Shown here: positions 24,407 through 34,443 of the stretch, one piece after another | Position numbering within the stretch: position 1 is the first letter of the stretch | How the letters are laid out: each line of letters opens with the position of its first letter | Origin: Hypholoma sublateritium FD-334 SS-4 | Taxonomy: Eukaryota; Basidiomycota; Agaricomycetes; Agaricales; Strophariaceae | DNA: 64,000 bases | NCBI GenBank assembly: GCA_000827495.1 | Contig: KN817526.1 | Coordinates: 124,001 to 188,000, forward strand | Reading direction: 5' to 3' | The notes under the pieces: model-generated | Told to the model about the DNA's origin: nothing | Databases searched by the model: none | Seen by the model: only the letters and a program-made list of their open reading frames with translations | Position numbers and translations under genes: made by a program

Positions 24407-24752
24407 ATATTTTGGGATGGATAAGTTACATACAGTGTACATGGGTGGGGGGGGGTTGTCTACGGCGTATCGGGCGTGGGCGGGTCGATAGCGTGCGCGG
24501 GGGTCGGAGCGTGCGCTTGGGGCGTGTGCAGGTGAGGAGAAAGGGAGCGAGGGAAGGATGGGATGGGAGGTGGCGAATAGCACCGACGCCGGGAATGGGG
24601 TTTCGATGAATGGGAAATACGATGACGGGAATATGCCGGGTGTGTGTGTGGTAGAAATACAATTGCTGGACGATGGCTGAATGGGGGTCGATAGCGAGAT
24701 GCAGGTTTGGAAGGGGCGCAGGCGCAGCGGCGGACACACGGTCCAAATCCGC

Positions 24753-25213
24753 CTACCGCTGTGCGTGCGCGCGCGTGCGCGCCGCCGCAGGCGAGCGCCT
24801 GGGGAGCATCTGCGGGCGCGAGAGGGAGCGCATGCGCGCCATGGCGTCGCGCGCGAGGAAGACGGTGCCGCTATCCTCCTCGTAGCGCGTGCGGCGCGCG
24901 TCGATCGGCTCGAGGATGCGGATGTCCGCGGGGTGCAGCACGCGCGCCTCGGCGAGGCGGAAGATGGAGATGAACTCGTGCCGGAAGATCTTCACCGACA
25001 CGGGCGTGAGCGCAGAGAGCGGGGCGCTCGAGGCTGCGTTGGGTGGGTGAGTGGGTGTTTGGGGAATTTGGGGGGGGGCGCACCTTGCACGAGACACACG
25101 TCGTCCGCGATGCGCGCAAAGGCGAAGTAGTCATCCTGCGGGGCGTACGGCGGCGGCGCCGCGCACATCGTCGGCGGCGTCGGCGGGGGGGCGGGGGCGA
25201 GTACGGACGTCAT
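24753..25213 (-). CDS. Small candidate gene of unknown function, two exons
   Basis: ATG 25213 opens MTSVLAPAPPPTPPTMCAAP, then a more ordered segment ending FARIADDVCLVQ. A gtgcgc donor follows, and after an intron of about 50 nt the frame resumes with ASSAPLSALTPVSVKIFRHE and FISIFRLAEARVLHPADIRI, ending in a basic tail at 24753. About 135 residues. The VKIFRHEFISIFRLAEARVL segment has a natural hydrophobic/charged pattern, better than the frames around it. I recognise no family. It is the only stretch in this 7-kb GC-rich region that reads like protein with a matching splice pair; GC-driven coincidence remains possible. Confidence 0.4.
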
Positions 25214-25218
25214 CGAGT

Positions 25219-25243
25219 GCAGGCAGGCAGGCAGGCAGGCAGG
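25219..25243. repeat. (GCAG)n microsatellite
   Basis: About six uninterrupted copies of the tetranucleotide GCAG/GGCA, lying immediately upstream of the start codon of the small candidate gene on the minus strand. Confidence 0.85.
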
Positions 25244-26527
25244 GTAATACGGGGAAGTAGACGCGCGCCGGTGCTCCTTTATATCCCGCGCGTGCCATGC
25301 CCGGGCCACGAGGGCGCCCCGAAAAGGCAGCCGATGCCGTGGCGATGGGGCGACAGGCCCCGGGCTCGAATTGGCGCAGATTGCGATGCCATCGAGAAGC
25401 ACTGGGGCCCGCGGGCCGCGCGCCCTGGCCCCTGTGCGTGCGCGGGCTGGGTGGGGGGCCTGTGGCCCGCGCGTATTGTGCTGCGTTGTGCTGGCCTGGA
25501 TGTGGGGGTGCTGGCCGCTGTGCGCTTCGTTGCGTTGCGTAGGAAGGGGGCCACGGCGCTAAGCAACAACCAGCGGCCGCCCAATGCGGCCGAGCGCACC
25601 ACCGGAACGACCCGGCGGGCCCGCCCGCGCGCACGCCGCCGCCGTGCGACCCCACGCTCCCAGCCTCGCCGCCGTGTCCTTACTACCCACTCACCCACTA
25701 TGCAAATTCCGGTTATTTTAAGGGCGGCGTGCTCCCCGAGCCTCGAGGCGCGCACGCACACGCCACTGCGCAGCGCAGTGCGCACACTTAACGTTACCGC
25801 ATCGCACGCACGTACATTCCTAATTTCCTATCCCGTCGCCGTTGCACTTCCCCATGTCCAGCTATATCGACATGCGATCTAGGCAGTGCGCCATATATAG
25901 CGCGCGCGCGCGTACGCGGCGCGCTGCTCTGAGCCGTGCGCCGCGTAGCTGCTCCTATGGCCGGCTACCCACCCGCCCACTTCCACCTACCTACCAACCA
26001 CCCCACCTACGAGACGGCGAACGGCGATCGCGCGTGCGTGCCCTAAATACACGCGCTAATAATATGGCGCGGTCTCTGCGCCCGACCGGACGCACCTCTC
26101 TTCTCTTCCCTTCCTTCTGCTGATTACACTATGCGCGTATAATTAAGTTGTGAGTGTAAATAAGGACGTCGTGCCCGAGCCTCTGCGCGCCGCTCGCCGA
26201 TCAGCGTGGGGAGGGATTTATAGCACGGGATGATGCAGTGCGCTTCTCTGTTCCTATGTATTCCTTCCTAGTCCTATTCTTGCGCTTGACTCGTTCTTAC
26301 GCTGATTCCGAGTCGTGCGTTGATTTCATGTCCTGGAGCCGCGCCGCACGGCGGGCGCACAATTAACCGCCAGCGAGAAGCTAGATAGGCAGGCAGTGAG
26401 CGTGCTGTCTATCGAAGGCCCAAATTAACGCTGATTCAAATGTCGGGCGTGCCTACGAATGCATATGCGTATTCGTGTTCGTGTTTGCACGCAGCGCGTG
26501 CATGGGGCTGGGGCACCCGGCGTACGT

Positions 26528-26620
26528 CCATTCATGCATTCGTTCGTTTCATTCTTTCATTCTTTCATTCATTCAGTCGTGCATGCATGCATTCCTTCTT
26601 TCATCGACGCGTTCATTCAG
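26528..26620. repeat. ATTC/TTTC-type imperfect microsatellite
   Basis: A 90-bp run built of CATTC, TTTCATTC and GCATGCATGCATTC variants. It is imperfect but clearly tandem, and has no coding sense. Confidence 0.7.
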
Positions 26621-27318
26621 TGATTACGCAAAAGCAATATTAGACACACCGGTCCCGCGCACGGCGCGCGGGCGGGCGGGCGGGCGCTATGTATATCGTG
26701 ATGCCCCACCCCACCCCATGCTTAGTACCGCCTCTACGAGATCGCCGCTTATTACCCCGCCTCTTATTACCCCACCTCTGGATCGCCGCGCGCTCTGCCG
26801 CGAAGCGTCGGGGCGCGTGGGCCGGGCCTTCTGGTTCTAATACTAGCCGGAATACTTTATAATACTCACTAGGGCAGTGCGCGCGGCGACGCGGCCGAGG
26901 AGTGCAACGCAGCACCAGCTCTCCGGGCGCGGATAGCCGCCAGTATCTATCGCACATACCCGCGGTGCGTCTGGATCCGTCGGTGGCGAGCTGCGCATCG
27001 CAGACTCGTGCGTGCGCCCCTCGTCCCGCTCCATCCCAGTGTATGCGCGCTATCCCCAGTGCGTTCGCCGGTGCGTCCCGGCGCGGGCACAATCGGCCCC
27101 TGGGGTGGGGTACATGCAGCACAGTGCGACGGCCGTGCGCCGGCGCGCGCCGCCGGTCTGGGCAGGTGCAGCACATTTCGGCGCCGCTTGGACAGCGCAG
27201 GCTGGGCCGGGCGTGCGTGCATGCGTAGGATAGCAGCCCGCCCGCCTCTGATCGGCACCTCCCGCGCTACCCCGCCACGCACGGATCGCCGTGCCCTGCC
27301 GTGTCGTGGATTCGGGCC

Positions 27319-27456
27319 AGCGCGCGGCGACGCGCCCGAGGGTGGGTCACCCGGCCAGTTACGTAGCACCACTTTCTCGGGATTCACGCAGACGCAGGTG
27401 CATACATTTATTAATAAAAGTAGGCGTGCGCGCTGGCGCGGTGCGTCTAGACGCGT
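27319..27456. repeat. Diverged direct repeat, copy 1
   Basis: Blocks CGACGCGCCCGAGGG, GCAGACGCAGGTGCAT, ATTTATTAATA and GCAGGCGTGCG-like sequence occur in this order; the same order is seen at 27476-27583. A weaker relative of the first block lies at about 26885-26900. Confidence 0.6.
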
Positions 27457-27475
27457 CGACGCGAATCAGCGTTGA

Positions 27476-27583
27476 CCAGCGACGCGCCCGAGGGCACCAG
27501 ATCGAGTTGGTGTACCGCAGACGTAGGTGCATTTATTAATACAAGCAGGCGTGCGTCCTGGAGCGGGGCGCCTAGACTCGACA
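27476..27583. repeat. Diverged direct repeat, copy 2
   Basis: Second copy of the element at 27319-27456, with CGACGCGCCCGAGGG, GCAGACGTAGGTGCAT, TTATTAATA and AGCAGGCGTGCGTCCTGG in the same order. Shorter by about 30 bp. Confidence 0.6.
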
Positions 27584-29928
27584 ATGCTAATCCACGTTAA
27601 ATATAAGCACGCACCTGCTCCGGGGGCCCTGCGTCATGAGCACATACGCATCTGATGATAATCACATCGGAGCATGGCCAGCTTCCTTCTAGCGCGATGC
27701 GTTCCGTGCCCGGCCGACGGCGGATCGGGAGGATTGGGGTGTGGGTGATGGGTGTGCAGCGCCCGGCTTTGGCTCCGGCTCCGCACGCGCGCTTAATTTT
27801 TGGGTCGCACATGGCGCCGCTGCCGCCCGGCGGCGACCTCGTGCGCTGCGTTGTGCATGCGCCTGGCGGGGCGTGTTCGGGTGGGCGGGGGCGTGTTGAC
27901 GCGCCGGTGAGCATGCCGGGCGGCGGGCGGCGTGTGTATGAAGCGTGATGCATGTGTACCGAGCGAGGAGCGTACACTGCCGCGGTGGGCAATGCGTAAC
28001 GCCGCCGGACGGCATCGTGCGCTCGTGCTCATGCCGATGGCGCGCGGCGGGAGCGTGTTGATGCGCCGGCGCATGCACGAGGCGTGCGTCCGACCTCAAG
28101 TTCCCGGCGGAGGAAGCGCCTCGCGGCGTACGGGCGCTGGTGGCGGTGCGCCTCCCAGCGGAGTGCCCGTTAATTAATTGACTGCGGAGGTTGACAAGGG
28201 TATGATATCGATCGTTGATCACGACAAAGCAGAATTTGACAGAGATGCTTGATCATGACAGGCATCGGTGTGCTTTGTGCGAGCCTCGTGTGCACCGGTG
28301 GGCTGGTGTGTGACGCGTGAAAGAGCGGCGGGGAAGGAAAGAAGCCAGCGTGCAAGAGTGTAATCGAGGTGGCTGTTCTGCTGAAAGAGGTGTGATGAGA
28401 GGTGTTGGTGATGAAATGAGTGGTAAAAGAGGGGCTATTCCGAGCGCGGTGTTTAATATTCAGGCTATGACATCTTCTGCTATTCAGTGATCGTGAAAGG
28501 TCGACTCTAATGGGAGTCGGCGGCGGATAATAGGAATTGGTGCGCCCACAGATCGATCTATGTACAATACATACAGCGCTGCAGCGTGAGCAGGGAAACT
28601 TGAACGGAAGCGGCGCGGCAGCTATTGCGTTGCCCAGCTGCATATACTTAGGACTTCTTTGACTCGTTCTGAGCCCGGCGGCTTTCGACTGTCGCGCAGT
28701 ATCGTATTGTCCAGCCACATACATGTGCGTGTAGACGCGAGTCGAGTTCACCACCCCTGCTCTATCCTTGGCTCCGCCGTCCGCCTGACCTGCCCGCGGG
28801 TGGCCGCGTCTGCTCGTCAGGCTAAACCGCGTCGACGTACGCGCCGCCGACCGGCGCGAGCCTCGAGGCGCTTCCAAGGTGACACGGCACTCTGGCAGGC
28901 CGACGTCGCTCGGACCCCCCAGCTAGCGCAATAACACATCGCACCTCAGTCATTTTTCAAATGTCCGTCAGGCAGGTAAGCAGTACATAGTCCCGGACGC
29001 AGCGTATACAGATTTTAGATGCCAGCGCATGCATACACCGACGCGCACAAATGCCTCGCAGGCTAGAATCCGGACTCAGAGCGTGCCTGTGTGCCTGCCG
29101 GCAGGGCTGCAGCCGGCGGCTCCCCACCCGCCGGACGCGGCGCAGCCTCGCGGTGTGCGCGCTGTACCCTGCGTGGGCGCGCCTGCTCTAGCCACTGCAT
29201 AAATATACAGTTATGTAGTTTTTGTAACGCCTGCATGCGCGTCTCCAGCCAGCACCAGCCAGCGCTCCCGTCGAATCTGAGTCCAGGCCGCGATTCAGAA
29301 GGCCCATACTCAGACCCAGTGCGCTAATTAATACCCATCGTAAAGACCCTGTACACATTCCTCACACAAACCAGCTATGCAGGGATCGATAAGCGCCAAC
29401 GCGGAGGCACTTGCGGATTGCGCGTCCAGACCGCGTCTGGGCAGCGCATCACCACGCGTGTCGCGCGGCGAAGCCTGCGCGGGCTATAGTCTATATATAT
29501 CCGTGCTATTTGCGGCGGGCAGATCTATCGCAGTGGACAATATGAGCAGCTTGGACGTCGAACGTTGACCGTTCGCTGGGTACTGGGTTACGAGTGGCGT
29601 TAGCCTGACGGGCGGCGGGCACTGAGCACGCAGGGCGCGCCGCTTGGCGTGTTCGCGTCGCGCTGACGGGTGTCTGATATGTACGCCCCGACTCAGACGC
29701 GGCGGCGGCGCGATGGGGTGCTGCAGCGCGGGGTAGTCGCACTCCGCGCCGCATATGCATGCATCAGGCGTGTATCGGAATAGAAGTCTGAAGCTCCATC
29801 TATCAGTCGGGAGCAGAAATAGCAGTGGCAGCCGCCAGCGCAGAGTGCAGCGACCGTTCTACGCGTCAGCCCATCGTCCCAGCATCGCATCGTATTGCAT
29901 CGCGCACGCCAACCGTCCGCCGCGGGCG

Positions 29929-31028
29929 CTACTCCCCGCGCGCGAGCGTCTTCTCCTCCTCCGACAGGTCCTTCCACGCCGGGCGCGCGAGCGCATAGGC
30001 CCCGCTCACGCGCGCGTACGACACGCCGCCGAGGCGCCCGACGGGGCGCAGCTTGTCGGGGAGTACCGTCCCGCGCGCGGGGTCGACGACGTCGTTGCGC
30101 ATGTGGATCGCGAGCACGCGCCCGAGAACGAGCACCGTCGCGGTGCCGCCTGCCGTCGGGTGCGGGATGTCGAGCGCTTGGTAGAGCTGCGTGTGCGGGA
30201 CACGGTTCAGCTTCGCGGAAAGAGGGAATGAAAGGGGCAGGGGTGCACACCTCGCATTCCATAGAGAACGCGCTCTCTTTGACGCGCGGGGCTTTGACGT
30301 GGATCTACATACAAGCATGGGTAAGCGCGCTTCATACATCGCGCAGGCGCTAGACTTACACTGGGTGCGCGCGTGAGCCCCGTGATGGGCCACTCACTGA
30401 CGCCGCGCGGCGCATCGATGGAGGCCGCGTTCGCCTGCTCGACCCATGGCTCACTGATTATGTTCACGGTGAAGCCTTTCGTCGCCTTTATGTTCCGACT
30501 CGTGTCCTTCTCCTGCTGTGAGCTCGTGAGGCAGCTGAACGAGATGAGCGGCGGGTTCGGCGCGACCTGCGCACAGTGAGCGAAGCTGGAAATGCGAAGC
30601 AGAAACGGACTACGCACCTGGTTGAACCAGCTGTGTGCGTCCACTGTCGTTAAGGCAATGTCATGCGCAAGGCAGGGCAAGGCACGTACCTGAAGGGCGC
30701 GAGGTTCTCGACGCCGTCCTCCGAGATCGACGACACGAACGCGACGGGCCGCGGCACGATCCCCGAGACGAAGATCGCGTACAGCTTCCTACGCCGCCCG
30801 CACAGCGTTCCGTCAGCCGTACACACAGCCAGACGCCCCGCGCGCGACGCACCTCGCCGCGTCCTCTGCCGTGGTATCGACGACAGTCCAGCCCGCAGCC
30901 TCGCCCGCGGCCCACTCGCGCCCCGCGGGCGTGGCGTCGATGCTCTGCCCAAACGTCCACTCGGGGTTGGGCGGCTGGGTATGCGTGAATTCGGTAGGCG
31001 TGAATGGGGGGAGCTCGGCGGACGACAT
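29929..31028 (-). CDS. Flavin reductase-like FMN-binding split-barrel protein
   Basis: ATG 31028 opens MSSAELPPFTPTEFTHTQPP. After introns the core reads KLYAIFVSGIVPRPVAFVSS, then ISEDGVENLAPF, FNQVAPNPPLISFSC, KDTSRNIKATKGFTVNIISE and VKAPRVKESAFSMECE. These are the ordered FMN-binding motifs of the flavin-reductase-like (DIM6/NTAB, split beta-barrel) family. The C-terminal exon ends LSEEEKTLARGE at 29929. Members bind FMN and act as NAD(P)H:flavin oxidoreductases or flavoprotein oxygenase partners; the partner here is unknown. About five exons with introns of about 50 nt. Its start faces the promoter of the divergently placed permease at 31682, so a shared control region is possible. Confidence 0.87.
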
Positions 31029-31681
31029 GGCGGTGGTGGCGGTATCAGATAAGGAGGTGGGCTCCTAACGCAGCTGGGAAAACGGCGTGAAACCACTGTG
31101 GGCATCTCTCCGGCGGGCTGCGCAGGATTGCGATGTCCGCAGGTCGCCGGTGAAGACTGTCCCCACCGCCACCCTTCGATCAGTTAAGATGGTCCAGGAC
31201 GATCCCATGGCCCAGCCCCGGGTGATGCTGCGCTATGTTGGTGCATACGAAATAGGAAGATCGGTGGATGCGCTTCAGACCGCCGCGGGAGATAGCTAAG
31301 CGGCTAAACAGATCGCAATCGGAACAGAAATTATCGAGGAAAATATGCGTGGGAAACCAAGGTTCCGTGCAGACGGACGTGGCGGCCTTGCGCGACTTGC
31401 TTGTGCATAACCCCGTTTGTGAACTCTTGACACTTGTAACTTGTATGCCTTCTCGACGTCCACTTTCAGTACCCATCTCGCGGTCGCGAGTCGTTGTACT
31501 CGTAACGGTTTGTCTTACAAACAGACACTCGCTTACTCAGTATTCGCGCCGGTACGGGAGGAATATATCGGTACACATAACGCCATATGCTACATAGCTC
31601 TGTCAATCTTCCTTCGATTACGATCGCGTCAGGGGCGCTCTTCTCAACTTGAGAGGTTCTTTCTGCACCACAACCGCGAAT
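31029..31681. other. Divergent intergenic region (flavin reductase / permease)
   Basis: About 650 bp between divergent start codons, presumably holding both promoters. No gene seen; the open frames at 31087-31299 and 31268-31597 lack recognisable content. Confidence 0.55.
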
Positions 31682-34101
31682 ATGGTAGAGGAGAGCACCG
31701 TCAACGTCAGGGCAATATCAGCGGATGCAACAGGCAAGGAATCCGTGCACTCGATCGAGTCAAAGCTTGAGTCCCAGACGCACGCCGAGGAAAGCACTGG
31801 AAGAACGAAGAAATCGGAGGCGGGGGACGACGCGCAGGACGACGATACACGGGAATCCTGGGGTGTATTCCGCAAATTGACGCACGTCCTTCTAAAGTGG
31901 GGCGTTGAGACGCATGGGTGCGTTTTATACGCGCATATATCTTCCATTTCTTGTAGCTGACGACATTCAAATGGCGTTTTGTGTACAGAATCTCGCCGGT
32001 GCCCCCTTCGAAGCGCACAGATAAGCGCATACAGCAACTGTTCTGGGTGTGGTTCACCTGTAATTTCAATATCCTTGCCTTCGGGACCGGCAGTGCTGGG
32101 CCTGCATTTTTCGGACTGGGGATCAAGAGTTCACTTGCCATAATCCTCGTCGTCGATATTATGTGAGTGGTCCAATCCTTCCCTCGCCGGGCTTTGTCCG
32201 CTCCTCTCGTATCTGAGCAAGAGTCATTGCGCCTTTGAACCCCAAATATTTTTATTCGGGTGGGCTTCACGGCTTCTATCTCTCAATTAGACGAGGTCGC
32301 TTTGGCTATTACACAAAATTAGAACCGGCAATTTTGACCAAACTATTTTCTGCAGCTCATGTGCGGTACCCTCGTATTTGTAAGCCCATATTTGATTATA
32401 TTCTCCCATTCTTGAACTACGCTTATCGTACCCCTTCATCGGCCGAACGTGATGCTTCGAATACGCTTCAACTTTAACGCAGCTCAGTCTTCGGCCCCAA
32501 GTTGGGAATGAGAGGGATGGTGCAATGCCGATTCTCGTGGGGGTGAGCAGCAGTTTCAATCTATGTTTAGGTGTTTGTTAATGGTCTAGTGCTTGTCCTG
32601 GTGTAGATTATACGGCGGTGCCATTCCGAGCACTCTCAATGTGATATCTTCAATGGGCTTCTTGATTCTGAATGGCATAATTGGAGCGCAGGCTATCGCT
32701 GCTGTCTCCACGAAGCTAAATGACACGCTCGGTATTGTCATTATCGGAGTTATTGCATCAGTGGTGAGATTCATGTACGCTTCCTTTGCGTGCTATTTCA
32801 TGACAGGATCCTTCCGTGTTAGATTACGTTCTGTGGATATCGGGTTATACACTGGTGAGCGGACTGGTCATGAGATACTGAGATTTGACATCGATCCTTC
32901 TACTTCCAGGTTTGAGACATATGCATGGATTCCCAACCTTATTGCGTTTCCCCTCCTGCTGGGTCTTGGTGGGAAACATCTCAATCCCACCACCTTTGTC
33001 GCCGTTCCCACACCGACCGCGGCCTCCATTCTCTCATTCGCGTCGTTCATAGCATCGAGCGTCGTGAGCTGGTGCACATTTACCCCAGATTATGGCGTAT
33101 ACCACGATTCCACTGCTTCTGAGTACGCCCAGGCTTGAAATTCGCTGTCAAATTAACGCTGATCTCTCTACAGGCGCCGCATATTTTTGTGGACGTACTT
33201 CGGGTTCCTAGTACCCAGCGTTTGTGCCGCGTCCTTCCGTTTCATCGATGTAATGCTTATTTTATCGTTTGCTGGCAGATATCGTGGCACATGATTGGGG
33301 CCGCCTTCGCTGCCGCCGCGCCGGGCGTCCCAACCTGGGCAGCAGGGTTCGACAACGGGAACAACGCCGGCGGGCTGGTCATGGCGGTGCTCGCGCCTGC
33401 AGGCGGCTTTGGAAAATTCATGCTCGTTCTCATCGCGCTGAGCACTACGGGCGCATGTGCGCCGACCATGTACACATTTGGTGCGCATGCAGAACCCGTT
33501 GTACGTTTATCCTTTTTGTAACGAGTGCGTTCGCAGGCGTCAGCGCGATGGCGATCACCCCGTTTTTCGCGCGCGTGCCGCGGTACGTCCTTGTCATTAT
33601 CTCTGAAGCCATGTGAGTACCATCGCATCCGTTTGCGTGCGCAATCCTCTCACTGAATTCGGAAGCTTCATCCCAGTCGCCATCGTTGGCGCGAAGCGCT
33701 TCTACACCACCCTCGTCGACGTCCTCAGTGCGTACCCTCCCTTTCTCCATCTTGCCTGCTACACACTGAAACGCACACCAACCACAGGCGTGATCGGGTA
33801 CTGGTCGTCCATCTTCGCCGCGATCGTGCTCTGCGAGCATTTCGTCTTTCGCCGCTCGTGGAGCGCGTATGACGTATCGCGCTGGGACCGCGCCGCTCGC
33901 CTCCCGCCAGGGCTTGCAGCGGTGTTCGCATTCTGCGCCGCGTTTGGGATGGTCGTACCGAGCATGTCGCAGACGTGGTACACGGGCCCGATCGCGCGCG
34001 CGGGCACGGGCGACATCGGAATCATCGCGGGCGTGTGTGTTGCGGTGCTCGCGTATGTTCCGTCGAGGGCGCTTGAGAGGAGGTTGTGGCCTGGGCGGTA
34101 A
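31682..34101 (+). CDS. Purine/cytosine permease, NCS1 family (FCY2-like)
   Basis: Twelve exons join in frame to about 531 residues, close to the yeast Fcy2 length: 31682-31917, 31989-32162, 32356-32379, 32483-32542, 32607-32763, 32823-32854, 32910-33122, 33174-33219, 33279-33480, 33537-33612, 33666-33727 and 33788-34101. A hydrophilic N-terminal tail of about 75 residues precedes the membrane part. NCS1 hallmarks: NILAFGTGSAGPAFFGLG, FGPKLGMRGMVQCRFSWG, LYGGAIPSTLNVISSMGF, FETYAWIPN, LGLGGKH and a C-terminal VIGYWSSIFAAIVLCEHFVF. It is a plasma-membrane proton symporter for adenine, guanine, hypoxanthine or cytosine. Exon 3 is only 24 nt, and without it the FGPKLG helix would be out of frame. 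The acceptors before exons 6 and 11 (gttag, ggaag) are less typical. Confidence 0.92.
32356..32379 (+). other. 24-nt microexon of the permease gene
   Basis: It is flanked by a tctgcag acceptor and a gtaagc donor. Joined to its neighbours it encodes SCAVPSY between VDI and FSVFGPKLG, exactly the conserved NCS1 stretch. Skipping it (24 nt, phase preserved) would remove eight residues from a membrane helix. Confidence 0.75.
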
Positions 34102-34443
34102 AGGGTTCTCTGAGTTCACAATCGTGTAGTTGGCGCGTTTCTGCGTGTGCTTGCTTGCCACATGACTTTAGAGCTTGGGCGCTTAGATTATAATCGACAA
34201 CGATCTAAGTCTACCTGGAATGCGACAGATAAAGCGCCGAGAATAGTGGATCTTCATTCACTACGACGCAACACCGAGCTAGGATCTGTCTACGACCAGT
34301 GATTATATCTAAACCTTCCCACCCTTCCATCTAGCCACAAATGTGCAATGCCGACATTCATAGGAAGCTCCGCCGCAAAACAAACAACAGTGAAATCAAA
34401 GCACAAAAGATAAAACGACAACGGCGGCCTTTCTACGCTCCGT
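34102..34443. other. Intergenic region between converging permease and CTP synthase genes
   Basis: About 340 bp holding the two 3' UTRs. It is AT-leaning, with no open frame of interest. Confidence 0.6.

Larger units (their letters stand above)
22716..24752. other. 3' flank of helicase gene and start of GC-rich repeat region
   Basis: The first 300-500 bp are AT-leaning and probably hold the helicase 3' UTR. From about 23.1 kb the sequence turns GC- and CpG-rich, with short tandem motifs, including a CTTACTTG-type run at 23467-23497. Long open frames here (for example 23513-24082) reflect high GC content; I recognise no protein in them. Confidence 0.5.
25214..29928. other. GC/CpG-rich, repeat-laden region without recognised genes
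   Basis: About 4.7 kb dominated by CG, GC and GTGCG steps with many simple repeats: GCAG units at 25219-25243, ATTC/TTTC units at about 26528-26620, GGGC units at about 26665-26690, and a diverged direct repeat at 27319-27583. An AT-richer island lies at about 28.2-28.7 kb. Open frames of up to about 280 codons occur on both strands but overlap each other, start and stop arbitrarily, and are rich in Arg, Ala, Pro and Gly as expected of random GC-rich DNA. I see no domain, tRNA or transposon ends. Confidence 0.55.

Noticed and set aside
25043..25882. 279-codon plus-strand open frame in the GC-rich region
   Set aside because: Arg/Ala/Gly/Pro-rich, overlaps long frames on the opposite strand, and has no domain; typical of chance frames in high-GC DNA.
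28170..28877. 235-codon minus-strand open frame
   Set aside because: Ser/His/Thr-rich with no recognisable motif and no codon pattern; chance frame in the GC-rich region.
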